Source of the DNA: Sphagnum compactum | Lineage: Eukaryota > Bryophyta > Sphagnopsida > Sphagnales | Direction: 5' to 3' | DNA: 64,000 nucleotides | Assembly (NCBI GenBank): GCA_965153455.1 | Contig: OZ234493.1 | Location: forward strand, 17,164,213-17,228,212 | Part shown: positions 38,674 to 50,400 of the stretch, one piece after another | Layout of the letters: every line of letters starts with the position of its first letter | Position numbering within the stretch: position 1 is the first letter of the stretch | Notes under the pieces: model-generated | Told to the model about the DNA's origin: nothing | The model's database searches: none | Seen by the model: only the letters and a program-made list of their open reading frames with translations | Position numbers and translations under genes: made by a program

Positions 38674-40990
38674 ATGCTGCCACGGAGGTTGAGAACAACA
38701 TATTGGGAAATGGGCATGCCAGGCAAATCAGACTCTTCATCAACTCATTCTTCATCAAATGACTTGTCTCCTCATGATGAAGGTGTCTCTCAACCAGTTC
38801 AGGAAGCACCACTGCCTGCAAACCAAGAACAAGCAATGGATGACTTCATGGTTGACTGGTTTGGACTTGACATAGTTGATGATATGTCTAGCAACCCACA
38901 TGATGAAGGAGCCAATGCAGATGATCCACGTCATCAACATACTGCCCAGGCACAACGGCAGTGGCAAGAGGCGAAGGCACATGCTCAAACACCTATTTTT
39001 CAAGGTGCAAGGTTAAGCCGTTTAGCAGCCATACTGGGGTTGTTAAACATCCAAGCAAAACACAAGGCAAGCAATACTATGTTGTCAGACATTTTCCAAT
39101 TTTGTCATAGCCTCTTGCTACCTGAGGAAAATGTTTTGCCAGGATCTTGGAAGGAGGCTAAAAAGATCTTATCCTCCATAGGCATGGAGTATCAAATTGT
39201 CCATGCATTGTTAATGACTGCATGTTATTTCATGGGAACAATGCCCATTTAACGGAGTGCAATACATGTGAAGAGGCTCCATATGATCCTCAGATGCTTA
39301 CAGAGAAGGTGCCCAGGAAATCAGTAAGGTGGTTTCCCATTATTCCTCGCTTGCTGCACATGTATCGATGTACAGACTTGGCCGAGTTAATGGTTTGGCA
39401 TAAGGAACATCGATCAGAGCCTGGTGTTATGAGGTTACTGGTTGACTCTCCTGCTCACAAGCATGTGGAGTCAACATGGCCAGAGTTTGAGCGTGACCCT
39501 AGGCATGTGAGGTTGGGGTTAGCATCAGATGGTGTTAGTCCACATTCACTTGGAGGAAAGGGACGACCTACTTCTGTTTGGCCAGTTGTTGTCATGAATT
39601 ACAACCTTCCTCCGTGGTTGTCTATGAAAAAAGGATTTTTGCTGCTTTCTCTTATTATCCCAGGGCCAAGTAAGGTGAAAAACCTAGACACCTACTTAGC
39701 ACTAATGGTTGATGAGCTCAAAACATTGTGGGATGGAGTATGGGCATATGATGGGAGGAAGACCACTGGAGGAATACCACGTGTATTCAAGTTGAGGGCA
39801 ATCTGCATGTGGACAATGCATGATTATCCTGGTAAGAAATCATGCACATGCCTCTATATATTTCTTTATTATTCTGTTTTGTGATTATTTGTTGTTCTAA
39901 TATTCCGTTCTTCTACAATCAGGGTTTGGTTTTGTAAATGGGCTGCAAATTCAAGGCTACAAGGCCTGCTCTACATGTGGCCCAAGTTTCGAGGACATGG
40001 CTAAATACTCAAGCCATCTTCGCAAAGTTGTTTACCTTGGCCATACAAAGTTTCTTCCACTGGGACATGATATGAGATCAGATCCACTTTTATTTTCATC
40101 TTTTGACATGCCTTATGGTGATGAGCGTGATATTCCAGAAGCTACCACTTTTGCATATTGGAAGGATGTGGCCAATAGAGTTATTGACCCAAATGATTCT
40201 ATGGTGTTTGAGGGTAGTGGATTGACAAGGTGGGGTATACTCAACAGCTTGCCTTACTGGGGTGAGCTGAAAATACGTCATCTCTTGGACCCCATGCACA
40301 TTGAGGGAAATGTGGGAAAGGCTATCATAAAACAGCTCTATGGAGAGAAGGACAGTAACTTTAGGGAGGCCTGTGAGGATTTTGAGAGGCATCCCGATGT
40401 GTGGATTACTGTTGATCCTAACACAGGTATTGAGCAGTGACCATCAGCTCCATGGACACTTACTACACATGAAAGAAGAGACTTTCGAAATCGCATAGGA
40501 GAGATGCGATTCCTTACATGTTTGAACTTTGATGGCAAGGGTTGAATTTAGAAGTACTCTATTGCTTTTATTTATATTTAAATCTGTATGCCTTATACTG
40601 GAAAAAGAGTTTGAAGTATAGAATGTTATCTGTTGGATGTCTAGAATACTTTTGTATAATTTTATGGTACCTTGTTGCAGGTTATGGAGCTAATCTTCAA
40701 AAAGCTTTTGGTAGGGACGATGACCACAAGTGGCCAAGGTATCTCAAGACACATGACTATCATCGTTTACTGCAACACATATTGCCTGTGGCAATAATGG
40801 GCTTAGCTAGTGCAGAAGTACAAGATGCTCTTTGGTCATTGGGAAATCTGTTGAGATGGGTATGCTCAAAGGAGTTATTTGTAGAGGAGATTCCAAGAAT
40901 GAGGGTAATAGCAGCAGAGGTGGTATGCAAGTTGGAAAAGGCCTTCCCTCCACCATTATTTGATTGTCAAGTGCATTTACTAGTTCACCT
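38674..40990 (+). pseudogene. TNP2 transposase of CACTA element
   Basis: Exons 38674-39831 (donor GTAAGA), 39923-40540 and 40681 to about 40988 join in phase. TNP2 hallmarks are CNTCEEAPYD (zinc-like), HVRLGLASDGVSPHS with a catalytic Asp, NLDTYLALMVDELKTLWDGV, ACSTCG, YWGELKIRHLLDPMHIEGN, and LQHILPVAIMGL near the C-terminus. The protein cuts and joins the transposon ends. It is broken by a one-base frameshift near 39212, just before the first Cys block, and by TGA at 40438 (likely from CGA). The C-terminal end is replaced at 40988 by the CCTATACATATGA repeat. Confidence 0.85.
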
Positions 40991-41759
40991 ATACATATGA
41001 TCTGGCCACTACACCCGTAAGGACGCAGGCTGGAGGCTGTTTGACCAGAAAAAAGGGGGTGTAGTGGCAAGCTTTTTTTACGTAGTGGCAGGCTGTTTTT
41101 GTTGACCTTTTTCACTTTTTGTTACTTTTTTTATTGCTTGTAACTTTTATAAGTTACTTTTTACTGTTGAAAGGGGTAACGTTTGTTACTTTTTGTTACT
41201 TTTTTACTGCTTGTAACTTTCATAAATTACTTTTTACTGAGCCAGGAGGGCCAGGGTTTATATTCTCTTCATTATGGGACGGGGGGAAAGGGTGCACCTT
41301 GATTTTTTTCCTTCATTTTTTTGACTGTTTAGGGGGAGGGAGGGGGTTGGAGGTTGATGTTTTTTTTTTTCCCTTCATTGAAAATATGGAAGGAGGAGGG
41401 GGGAAAGGGGTTAATTTAGGGGCTCTGGAAATGTTTTTTTCATTGTGGAGAGGCTAGGGAGGGGAAGGGGGTAATTTTTTTTACAAATTCATTATGGGAC
41501 AGGGGAAAGGGTGCACCGGGGGAAAGATTGACATGTGGAAGGAGGAAGGGAAAAGGGTTAATCTCTTTCTTAAATTTTCCATGGAAAATTTCATCATACA
41601 AGCTAAAACCCTTCCCTTAGGAGGCATTTTTGTCTTCATGTGGAACTCAAAAATGACTAACCAGATCTTATTTTTGGAACCCTTCTTCTTGTTGGTCCTA
41701 GCTTTGGCTGTGCTCCAGCCCAAATGCTTTCATCTTGTTCTTGTATGTTGGTGTTTACT

Positions 41760-43080
41760 TCACCATGTCCACAATCTGTAGAAACATGATTTCAACATTC
41801 CATATACGAGATTTTGCAATGTTGGGGGAATCCCCAGCCATCTACATTGCATCAGTTCTAAAGTACCTCTAAATCCAAATCCAGCAAATTGAATAGAGAG
41901 CATGACAATGTCTTTAATCCCAAACCCAAAATGAAGAACTGAATGGTGTCTACTGCTGCCCATCCGTCTCACCTTATTCTCTGGTTTCCCCCCATTTAGT
42001 TCACAATAGACAGTGAAAGCACTATGGATCCCTTCTGTTTGAAGCTACAAGTTGAAAGAGGCAATTACATACGTGCCTATATATATACTGGAGGTTTTCG
42101 TTCAAGTACTGGAATCCAAATAGAACAATCAACAAACCAACCAAAACTGTTCACAAATCCTGAGATCCAACTAGAGGCATGTATTGTCACTGAGAGAAGT
42201 AAGAACTGCCTGCTTGCCTTTGAATACCCAGAGGCGTCACAGCTAAACTCTGCAACAATTATGCTCTATAGCTGTGGCAACTCTGCACCTCAGCTAAACC
42301 CTCCCTCTGTTAAGAAGCTGAGCTTACCCAAATCTTTCTTGTTCCATTGGCCACATACTACTTATTCCTGTTCACTATGTGTCTGTCATCACACACCCTC
42401 TGGATTCCATGACAACAGAAATAAAATAATCTCTTCATAGAACTATTCTCAACATCATCTGTGCATCAATGCATTACCAAAAGTTTTGTGCTTTTCCATT
42501 ACTTGATGAAATCCATTTCCAATATTGAGCTGTTCATGTGACCTGTGTGCAGCCCCCCAGAATACATTCATAGACCATGAACATAATTCTCATGCAAGAA
42601 TTGTGACAACTTCTTAAATTGTCATAGTTTCGGATCACAAGACCACAAAAAGAAGCAGTTACACAATACAAAGGAGATAATGGATGTTGACCTTGAGATG
42701 ATTGAGTAGAGCATCTAAGGCTATTGTTGTTTTTTCTTGAAGGAAGATCATAGTATCAGAAGTGGAAGAGAAGGTAGGGAATTCATGCTGTGATAAATGA
42801 CAGGTTCCAGGCCAGGGTCCTTCACAAACACTACAGAAGGTGCTCGCTTCACTCCAACTCTGTCCACAACAACCCAGTCATCACCATATGTTTATTACTT
42901 TCTCTGTGCATACCAAGTAAGTGTGTAACTGCACATGCTGAAGGTGGTGCAGGACGTTATGAAGAAACAAGAGGAGAAGATTCCTGAGAGTTATAGAAAT
43001 CGGCTAAGTTCTGCAGTGTACAATAAAGAAAAGGAAAACGGAATGTGCTAGTGTAGACAAACAACTCGGTCTCCCAAAAT
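41760..43080. other. Balanced-composition DNA between repeats
   Basis: This stretch lacks the repeat family and looks like single-copy DNA. A plus frame of 138 codons (42024-42440) has no recognisable domain and I do not call it a gene. It may be intron or UTR of a host gene cut up by repeat insertions. Confidence 0.4.
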
Positions 43081-43094
43081 GTGCTGTTCTGCTC

Positions 43095-44018
43095 CTACCA
43101 AAGCACCATAGCAAAGACTGCATAATCCCAGTATTGCTTAGTAGCCTGTCGAATGTATGGTGCTGCCCGTTCACCTGTGTTAGAAAATACTTTCACCTTC
43201 ACTTGCTCACAAAAGAAATTGTCATTACTGATGTAAGCAAGTTCTAGCTTTTTCTTGCCCTCATTTTCCTTCTTTATTAATTCTCCTTGTTCCCTCAGCC
43301 CTTGCAACTTTTCATGCATCAGCGGTACTATAAATTGAGCTCAATGCGGAAAAGTAGGGTTATCAAAATGGATTGAAATTAAGCACTGCACCTTGTGAGG
43401 ACCTGTTTTCTGGATGACATCTATCATCTGCATGTATCTCACCCAACAAATGATCAAGTAATCAGCTTGGATTCATGATTTGGGTTCACCACGGCAAGGC
43501 CATGATCCCCTTCCAGAAGCACTCTGCAATCAATTGTTGTGTGCATTCTCTAGACTGAGGATCCAAAAACCTGACTAATCAAAACTTCACATAAGTATAA
43601 AGTTTGCTGTTGCAAATTGAAGACAGAGGCAACAGAGGCAGCCTTGCAGAACTTCAACCACAAAACTATTGCTTAAATAATGGGTATTGTGGGTTACCAA
43701 GCCTTCAGCACCATAGTACAAGATGCGATGCAACTTGAGAAGGGATGTTGCCGCCCATTCCACCAAAGCATCCACTGTCTACTCCCCACAAATTTAAAAC
43801 CTGTAATTCACAAACCCTCTCCATCAGTCTTTTTCAAACTGCAGACTTCCAATTGTGATTTGGTCACCAGAAACTAAACATGTCGGAGTGTACCTAGTGA
43901 GACAGCCTAAGTGCCTGCAAGAAGGAGTAAACACAACAATCTCCGGAAGACCTGCACATCGAATGAAGCCCTCTTGATATTGTCTCCATGCCATCAGCAG
44001 TTCACAGTACCTTCTCAT
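43095..44018 (-). CDS. Possible exons of an unrecognised host gene
   Basis: Minus-strand frames 44018-43824, 43775-43587 and 43319-43095 have normal protein composition: MAWRQYQEGFIRCAGLPEI, DALVEWAATSLLKLHRILYY, and HEKLQGLREQGELIKKENEG followed by ELAYISNDNFFCEQVKVKV. They could be three exons of one gene reading right to left. Joins were not proved and no family is recognised. The stretch is flanked on both sides by the repeat family, so the gene may be a relic. Confidence 0.3.
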
Positions 44019-44149
44019 TTTCTTTCACACTAGGGCTTCAAATCTAGATACTTCTCCAGACACAGATGATTATTGCCAACTATTAAAAAAATCGTAATCA
44101 GAGTATAGTCCATGTTTTTGAAGCATCCAGACATTACTGACATGGACTG

Positions 44150-44169
44150 GGTTTAGGGTTTAGGGTTTA
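44150..44169. repeat. Short interstitial telomere-like motif
   Basis: About three consecutive TTTAGGG units (GGTTTAGGGTTTAGGGTTT), the plant telomere repeat. Too short to be a telomere. Confidence 0.7.
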
Positions 44170-45193
44170 AGGGGTGTTCCCACCAAAATTAGGTTTTTTT
44201 TTTGGGGTTTTGAGGTGACGTACCCCCCCATTTTCAAGTGTTCTGAAGCCAATGGTGTGATAAAATTTTCATAATCTATCATCATTTGAAAGATATGGGG
44301 GGTATGAAATTTCAGGGGGGCCGGATTGATGAGGGCATAAAGGGTTAATTATGATACATGTTGAATGTTTTGAAGTGACCTACCCCCCCATTTTCAAGTG
44401 TTTTAAAGCTATTGGTGGAGTTATTTGGGCCTATACATATGATCCGGGCATTACGCTCGCGATGCCTGAGGCCTGAAGCCCTTTGACCACCAAAAATACA
44501 CAGTGGTGTTGAGGCCTTTTAGTGTAATGCTGAGGCCCCTTTTGTTGACTTTTTTCACTTTTTGTTACTTTTTTACTACTTGTAACTTTTTCAAATTACT
44601 TTTTACTATTGAAGGTTCAGTGTTTGTTACTTTTTGTTACTTTTTTTATTGCTTGTAACTTTCATAAATTACTTTTTTTACTGTTGAAAACGGCCAGGGG
44701 AATCATTTACTTATATTTCTTCATTGTTTAGGGGGAGGGGGTGCGCCTATACATATGATCTGTGCACTACGCTCGCAGTGCACGGGGCTGGGGGTTGTTT
44801 GACCACCAAAATGGTACTGTAGTGCGAGGCTATTTTTGTTGACCTTTTTCACTTTTTGTTACTTTTTGTTACTTTGTTTATTGCTCGTAACTTTTATAAG
44901 TTACTTTTTACTGTTGAAACAGAGGTAAGGTTTGTTACTTTTTTTACTGTTTGTAACTTTCATAAATTACTCTTTATTGTTGAGAAGGGCCAGGGTTTAT
45001 ATTGTATTCATTGTGCGAAGGGGGAAAGGGTACACCTTGATTTTTTTCCTTTTTTTTTTTTTACTGTTGAGGGGGAGGGGGATGGAGGTTAATGTTTTTT
45101 TTTGCTTTCATTTGACGTGTGGAAGGAAGAAGGGAAAGGGATGATTATTCAGGCTGTTCTAAATCAAATTGTCACAATAATCATGTATTATCG

Positions 45194-45676
45194 AAACAAA
45201 AATGTTATTTCATGCACTTTAGGTGCATGATTATTATTTTTGTTTAGAAAGGTACCTACCTAAATAAGCAATTCTAGTGCTCATGTGAAAAAATAATCAG
45301 ATATAGAGATGGGGTTTCATGGGTGCACCACCATATGGTGATAGTAGAAAGAAACTGCACATGTCTAATTAAGATCATTAGTGTTAGGTTTTCACCTTCT
45401 CCCAGGAGCAATTCTAGTGCTCATGTGAAAAATAACAATGTCTAATGTCTCAATTATTATTTATGTTGAAACATTGACAAAATTATGATCCTCACCAAAA
45501 AACATTATGCATAATTGGATAATGAATAATATGTCAAACAAGAATAATATTTCAAGCACTTCAGGTACTTGATAATTATTCATGTTGAATCATTTTGAAA
45601 TATCACAAAACTGATGTACATCTTAAACAAAAATAATATTTCATGCACTTCAGGTGCATGATTATTATTTTTGTTT
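45194..45676. repeat. Three AT-rich hairpins with TCATGCAC...GTGCATGA core
   Basis: Imperfect palindromes of about 50 bp at 45194-45245, about 45537-45587 and 45625-45676. The third reads AAACAAAAATAAT at its start and complements itself at the end around a CACTTCAGGTG centre. Flanking words (CCTACC, GTGCYCATGTGRAAAA) are also shared, so they are copies of one small element. Confidence 0.75.
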
Positions 45677-46563
45677 AAAAGTTGCCTACCCCAAGAAATA
45701 ACTTTGGTGCCCATGTGGAAAACATACATGTTCACTCAAGGTGATGATTTCTTAGAAAAAAAGAAAAAAACAACATTTCAAACAAAAAATCAATAAGGAT
45801 ATTAATTTGATTCAAGGATGATAATGATCATCCTTTAAAACTTTTCAAATGACTCAATACAGAATTTTTTTGGAAAAACGCCATACCGTATTGATTCCCT
45901 CCTTGGTTTTTCATTGTACAATGAAGAACTTTATCTGCCCTGAACATGAAAATTGTTCCATTTCTTGTCTCAAATTTTACCTCAAATTCTGGCAAAACAA
46001 AACATTGCCATCGGGAGCCAATGAGACTGGTTGATATTACCTCAAAACATCGCCTATTGAGACCTCCTCACTCCTCTCCCGCTTTCCTTCCTTCCTTCCT
46101 TCCTTTAAAAACACGCACGAGCAAACACACATGAGCAGACAGACGCGGAAAACGAAACAAAAAAAATCCCCTCTTCCGCAACTAAGATCTGAGATTACAA
46201 TCTATTCCTATGATTTCAGTCAACCTGGAATAGAATTGAGAGATGGACCTGATGATGAGGTCATGGAGATTTCAGATCCAATACCATGCAAACGCAGAGG
46301 AAACTAGATAGAAAATAAAGAAGATTTGAGCAATTTGAACAATAACAAAAGTCACACACATGTTCAGTGACCTTCAACAGCAGCATCTATGGTAGTGACC
46401 AACTACCTTACAACCAGAAGAAAATGCCATTATCCTCCGATCACCATCTCCAGAGGACATACTAGTACTTCAAGCAAAGTTTAAGAGAATATTTTGAAGA
46501 GAACTGGTACTATAACCACCACATCTAGAGAAAACATTGGCACAGGATCTTACCTTGTTAAGA

Positions 46564-46965
46564 TTATCTCCATAACGTGCACAACGTAGCACACAACAAC
46601 AAAAGAAACTCTCCCATTGCAATTACACCGGCAATTTTCAATGCAGCTTCTGCTACAGTTTTCAAGTAGGTAAAGAAGCATCCTAGAGAGGAAGAAAATA
46701 TTTTTCTCAGTAGTGTACCTGAGGAGAATGCACCAGTAGATGCTGCAAGCTTTGAAAGAGAGGCAGATCGCAATGCCGATGACCATATGTCTAAAATTGA
46801 CTCTACGGTTCCTGCTTGCAGGCCCTGAAATGACACCATGGTACACCGTCCGGCAACGACAGTTCCTTGTGTCTTCTCCATGGGTGCTTCCAAAGTTGTG
46901 TACACAATTCCAGTCCTGATGCAGCAGCTGGTTGTCACCATCTGTGCATCCACTTGCTGCAGCAC
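46564..46965 (-). pseudogene. Truncated exon of an unrecognised host gene
   Basis: A 133-codon frame with convincing protein character (VAGRCTMVSFQGLQAGTVES, SSALRSASLSKLAASTGAFS, LKTVAEAALKIAGVIAMGEF). Its upstream end coincides exactly with the start of a CCTATACATATGA module at 46965, so the 5' part was interrupted or replaced by the repeat. No family is recognised. Downstream (below 46564) no clear exon was found. Confidence 0.4.
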
Positions 46966-47989
46966 CTATACATATGATCTGCGCACTACGCTCGCAGTGC
47001 GCGGGGCTGGGGGCTGTTTGACCACCAAAAAAGCACCGCAGTGCGGGGCTGTTTTCGTTGACCTTTTTCACTTTTTGTTACTTTTTGTTACTTTTTTTAC
47101 TGCTCATAACTTTTATAAGTTACTTTTTACTGCTGAAACAGAGGTAAAGTTTGTTACTTTTTTTAACTTTTTTTACTACTTGTAACTTTCATAAATTACT
47201 TTTTACTGGGCCAGGAAGGCCAGGGTTTATATTTTATTCATTGTGCGAGGGGGGAAAGGGGTGCACACCTCGATTTTTTTCCTTCTTTTTTTTTTACTTT
47301 TAAGGGGGGAGGGTGTGGAGGTTAATGTTTTCTTTTTCGTATACATATGAAAAGGTGGAAGGAGGAGGGGGGAAAGGGGTACATTTAAGGTAATCTGGAA
47401 ATGTTTTTCTTTCATTGTGGAGAGGCTAGGGAGGGGAAGGGGGTACTGTTTTATACAAAATCATTATGGGACGGGTGAAAGGGTGCATCGGGGGAAAGGG
47501 TGCAAGTTGATTTTTTTTATTCTGTTTTTTATTGTTGAGGGGGAGGGGGGTGGGGGTCAATGTTTTTTTTCCCCTATATATATATGAAAAGGTGGAAGGA
47601 GGAGGGGGGAAAGGGGTACATTGGGTTTTTCTGGAAATGTTTTGTTCATTGTGGAGAGGATAGGGAGGGGTTCACCGGGGGTTTAGGGTTTTTACAAATT
47701 CATTATGGGACAGGGGAAAGGGTGCACCTTGATTTTTTTTTCTTATTTTTTTTACTGTTGAAGGGGAGGGGGGGTGGAGGGTAATGTTTTTTTTTTCCTT
47801 CATTTGACATGTGGAAGGAGGAAGGGAAAGGGGTGTCTTTTTCTTTTTCTTTTTAAATGTTGTTTTTTCATCATGGAGTGGCTAGGGATAGGGGGTCAAA
47901 GGTCAAGGGAGGGGGTGCGCCTTTATTTATTTATTTTGATTTTTTGATGTGTTGAAGAGGAGGGGGCGGAGGTTGAGGTTTTTTTTGGT

Positions 47990-48212
47990 ATTGATTTAGT
48001 AAATGATAATCAATATTGGACAATATTGATAAACAATGCTACTAAAGAATGTTCCACTAACCCAACTCACAAGGCGCACCTTATATGGTCAAACAAACAT
48101 ACAACTCCACTTATGGAATTACAAAACTCATGTAGAGAAGTTGTCATGTACTATAGGGTACTTGCGTGATGGTTTAGGACATGTTCCACCTTGGTTCAAA
48201 CCTATACATACA
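47990..48212. repeat. Fragment repeated three times (47.99, 48.57, 50.43 kb)
   Basis: A block of about 220 bp beginning TTTAGTAAATGATAATCA and ending at GGTTCAAACCTATACATA occurs here, at about 48570-48800 and at about 50430-50650. In one frame it reads LVNDNHYWTILINSATKEC and HKAHLIWSNK, like a decayed coding segment. Each copy ends on the CCTATACATA motif, so the block and the motif were copied together. Confidence 0.7.
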
Positions 48213-49859
48213 AATCTACTTTTTCACTTTTCGTAACAGTTTCCCCTTGCGTGCAAACAACCTATGCATATGATGTGAGCATTATAATCATAAGGTCGCA
48301 GGCTCAAGGCTGTTTGACCACAAAAAATCCAGTGCAATGCCAAGCTATGCATACGCTGTGTGCATTACGCTCACCCCATGCAGTGCAAGGTTGTATGCTC
48401 GCAGGTGGGATGCTGTTTAGGGTTGACTTTTTGTTATTGTTTATAGCTTTTGTAAATTACTTTTTACTTTTGAAAGGGGGCAACGTGTGTTATTTTAGGG
48501 TTTTTTTTTTTATTGTTCAAGGAGAGGGGGTGCACCTATACATATGTTCATCACAAACTTCTTTGTCAAACGTATTGGTATTGATATTGATTTAGTAAAT
48601 GATAATCACTATTGGACAATATTGATAAACAGTGCTACTAAAGAATGTTCCACTAACCCAATTCACAAGGCCCACCTAATATGGTCAAACAAGAATACAG
48701 CGGCACTTATGGAATTACAACACTTCATGTAGACAACTTCCTGTACCTATAGGGTACCTCTGTGATGGTGTAGGACATATTCCACCTTGGGTCAAACCTA
48801 TACATATGATTTTTTTTTCCTCACTTTTTGGAATAGTTCTCCCCTGCAGGCAAGCAGCCTGTGCATATGATGTGAGCCTTATAATTATAAGGTCGCAAGC
48901 TCAAGGCTGTTTGACCGCAAAAAATCCAGCGCAATGCCAAGCTATACATACGCTATGCTCATTACACTCACCCAATGCAGTGCAAGGCTAAAATCAATGT
49001 GGAAGGGATCAGAAAAACCTGTGGAAGGAGGAAGGGAAAGGGATGATTGTTTTTTCTTAAATTGTTTTTTTCATTGTTGAGTGGCTAGGGACTTGGGGTG
49101 AGGGGTTTTTTTTAATATGTTGAAGGGGGATGGGAGGGAGTTTTTTTTTTGTTTTAATTTTCGAATGTTGAAAAGGGATGGGAGGGGGGTGGAGGTTTAT
49201 GTATTTTTTTGCTTTCATTTGACGTGTGGAAGGAGGAAGGGAAAGGGATGATTTAAATTTTTATTTTTTTTCATTGTTTAAAATTAAATTTCCCCCGAAT
49301 GTCATCACTACCATCTACCAAAAAGGTTGTGAAGCCCTTTTAGACAGACACTTTAATTAATGTTAGCTTGACCATTTTTTAAACCAAATGCATTTGGAGT
49401 TAGATTTTGTGTATGAAACATTGAGGTGCTTGAGCATTGGAGGCCAATGGACCAACAAGAAAAAGGGAAGAACCCCAAGTTTGTTTGGGGGGGCCCAGCT
49501 CCTAGACTTTTGTTTTTTAACAAACAAGAATGTCGATTATGAAAAAACCAAGAAGGGTAAGGTTTAAGGGTCAGATTGTAAGCTTCTTGGATTGTCTCCA
49601 TTCCTTATTTCTTTTTATGGCGGTCTACGGTTTTTTTCTCCTTCAGATGTCTTCTGTTTCAAGTCCATCACAAAGTGGGGACCCCTTATTTGTATTGGTG
49701 TTATTTAAACACTTTCAGAACACTTCTCAAAATGTCCAAGGTTTTAATGCTTTGTTCATGTAAAATAGACATTGAAACAATTTAGATTGTAAAGACTTAA
49801 TTTTGGTATTGTTTAAATAATAAATGATGTAACACCGTATTTACATTGGTTTTTTGTTG

Positions 49860-50400
49860 TTTGACATGTTGTATTCACATGTTGTCGATATTGTAATGAT
49901 ATTGCATTAGTATTGTGATTGTATTGGATATGCACTTTTAATTGTAAACGACGCAATGTTGTTATAATATGGTTACAAACTCTATTCTTGTATCGATTCT
50001 CTATTATATTTATGTTGTCTATATTTTGAAAGGCTTAGTACTCATTTTTTTCCAACATCATATTTGCATTGCACATGCTTGGTTGAACGTAAGGGATGTA
50101 ATGTTGCAACAACATAGCTAAAAACTTAATATTCAATATTGACTCGATGTTTTATTCTTATTGTTTATGTTACTGTATATATGTCATAATCACACTTTCC
50201 CAACATTGTATTTGTATTGTTTTTGTGTTGTTGAAGGTAGGTGATGTAATGTTGCAACAACACAATTGCAAATTGTATATTCAAGAGTGAATCAATGTTG
50301 TATTCATGTTTATTGTGATGTTGCAAATGTGTTAGGGGCACAACACAACAAAATCATTTAGAAATTGCATATGCACCATTGGTAGCAAGAGGTACAATAT
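49860..50400. repeat. Degenerate tandem repeat rich in TTGTAT / TGTTGCAAC
   Basis: Roughly 130-150-bp degenerate units share GATGTAATGTTGCAACAAC and ATTCTTATTGTTTATG-like words (near 49955, 50095 and 50235). No coding potential. Confidence 0.5.

Larger units (their letters stand above)
33442..40990. mobile_element. Large CACTA (En/Spm) transposon, 3' end missing
   Basis: The 5' end is CACTACAACAAAAAAGGGGC at 33442, a typical plant CACTA terminus. It is followed by several hundred bases dense in TTGCGA/TCGCAA words, as expected for subterminal repeats bound by a TNPA-type protein. Inside are a TNPA/Transposase_24-like gene on the minus strand, then a SET-domain gene and a TNP2 transposase on the plus strand. 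No matching right terminus was found. Coding similarity to TNP2 stops at the repeat motif at 40988, so the 3' part was replaced or cut off. Different termini place it in another family from the 29.5-kb element. Confidence 0.85.

Noticed and set aside
38674-39003. Minus-strand frames opposite TNP2
   Set aside because: TNP2 motifs on the plus strand explain the region.
40988-41000. TATACATATG as cloning-vector sequence
   Set aside because: It occurs many times with natural variation, without any promoter or ribosome-binding sequence of a vector next to it, and inside diverged repeat modules.
42024-42440. 138-codon plus ORF as a gene
   Set aside because: No domain or clear coding signal, and competing frames; described only as single-copy-like DNA.
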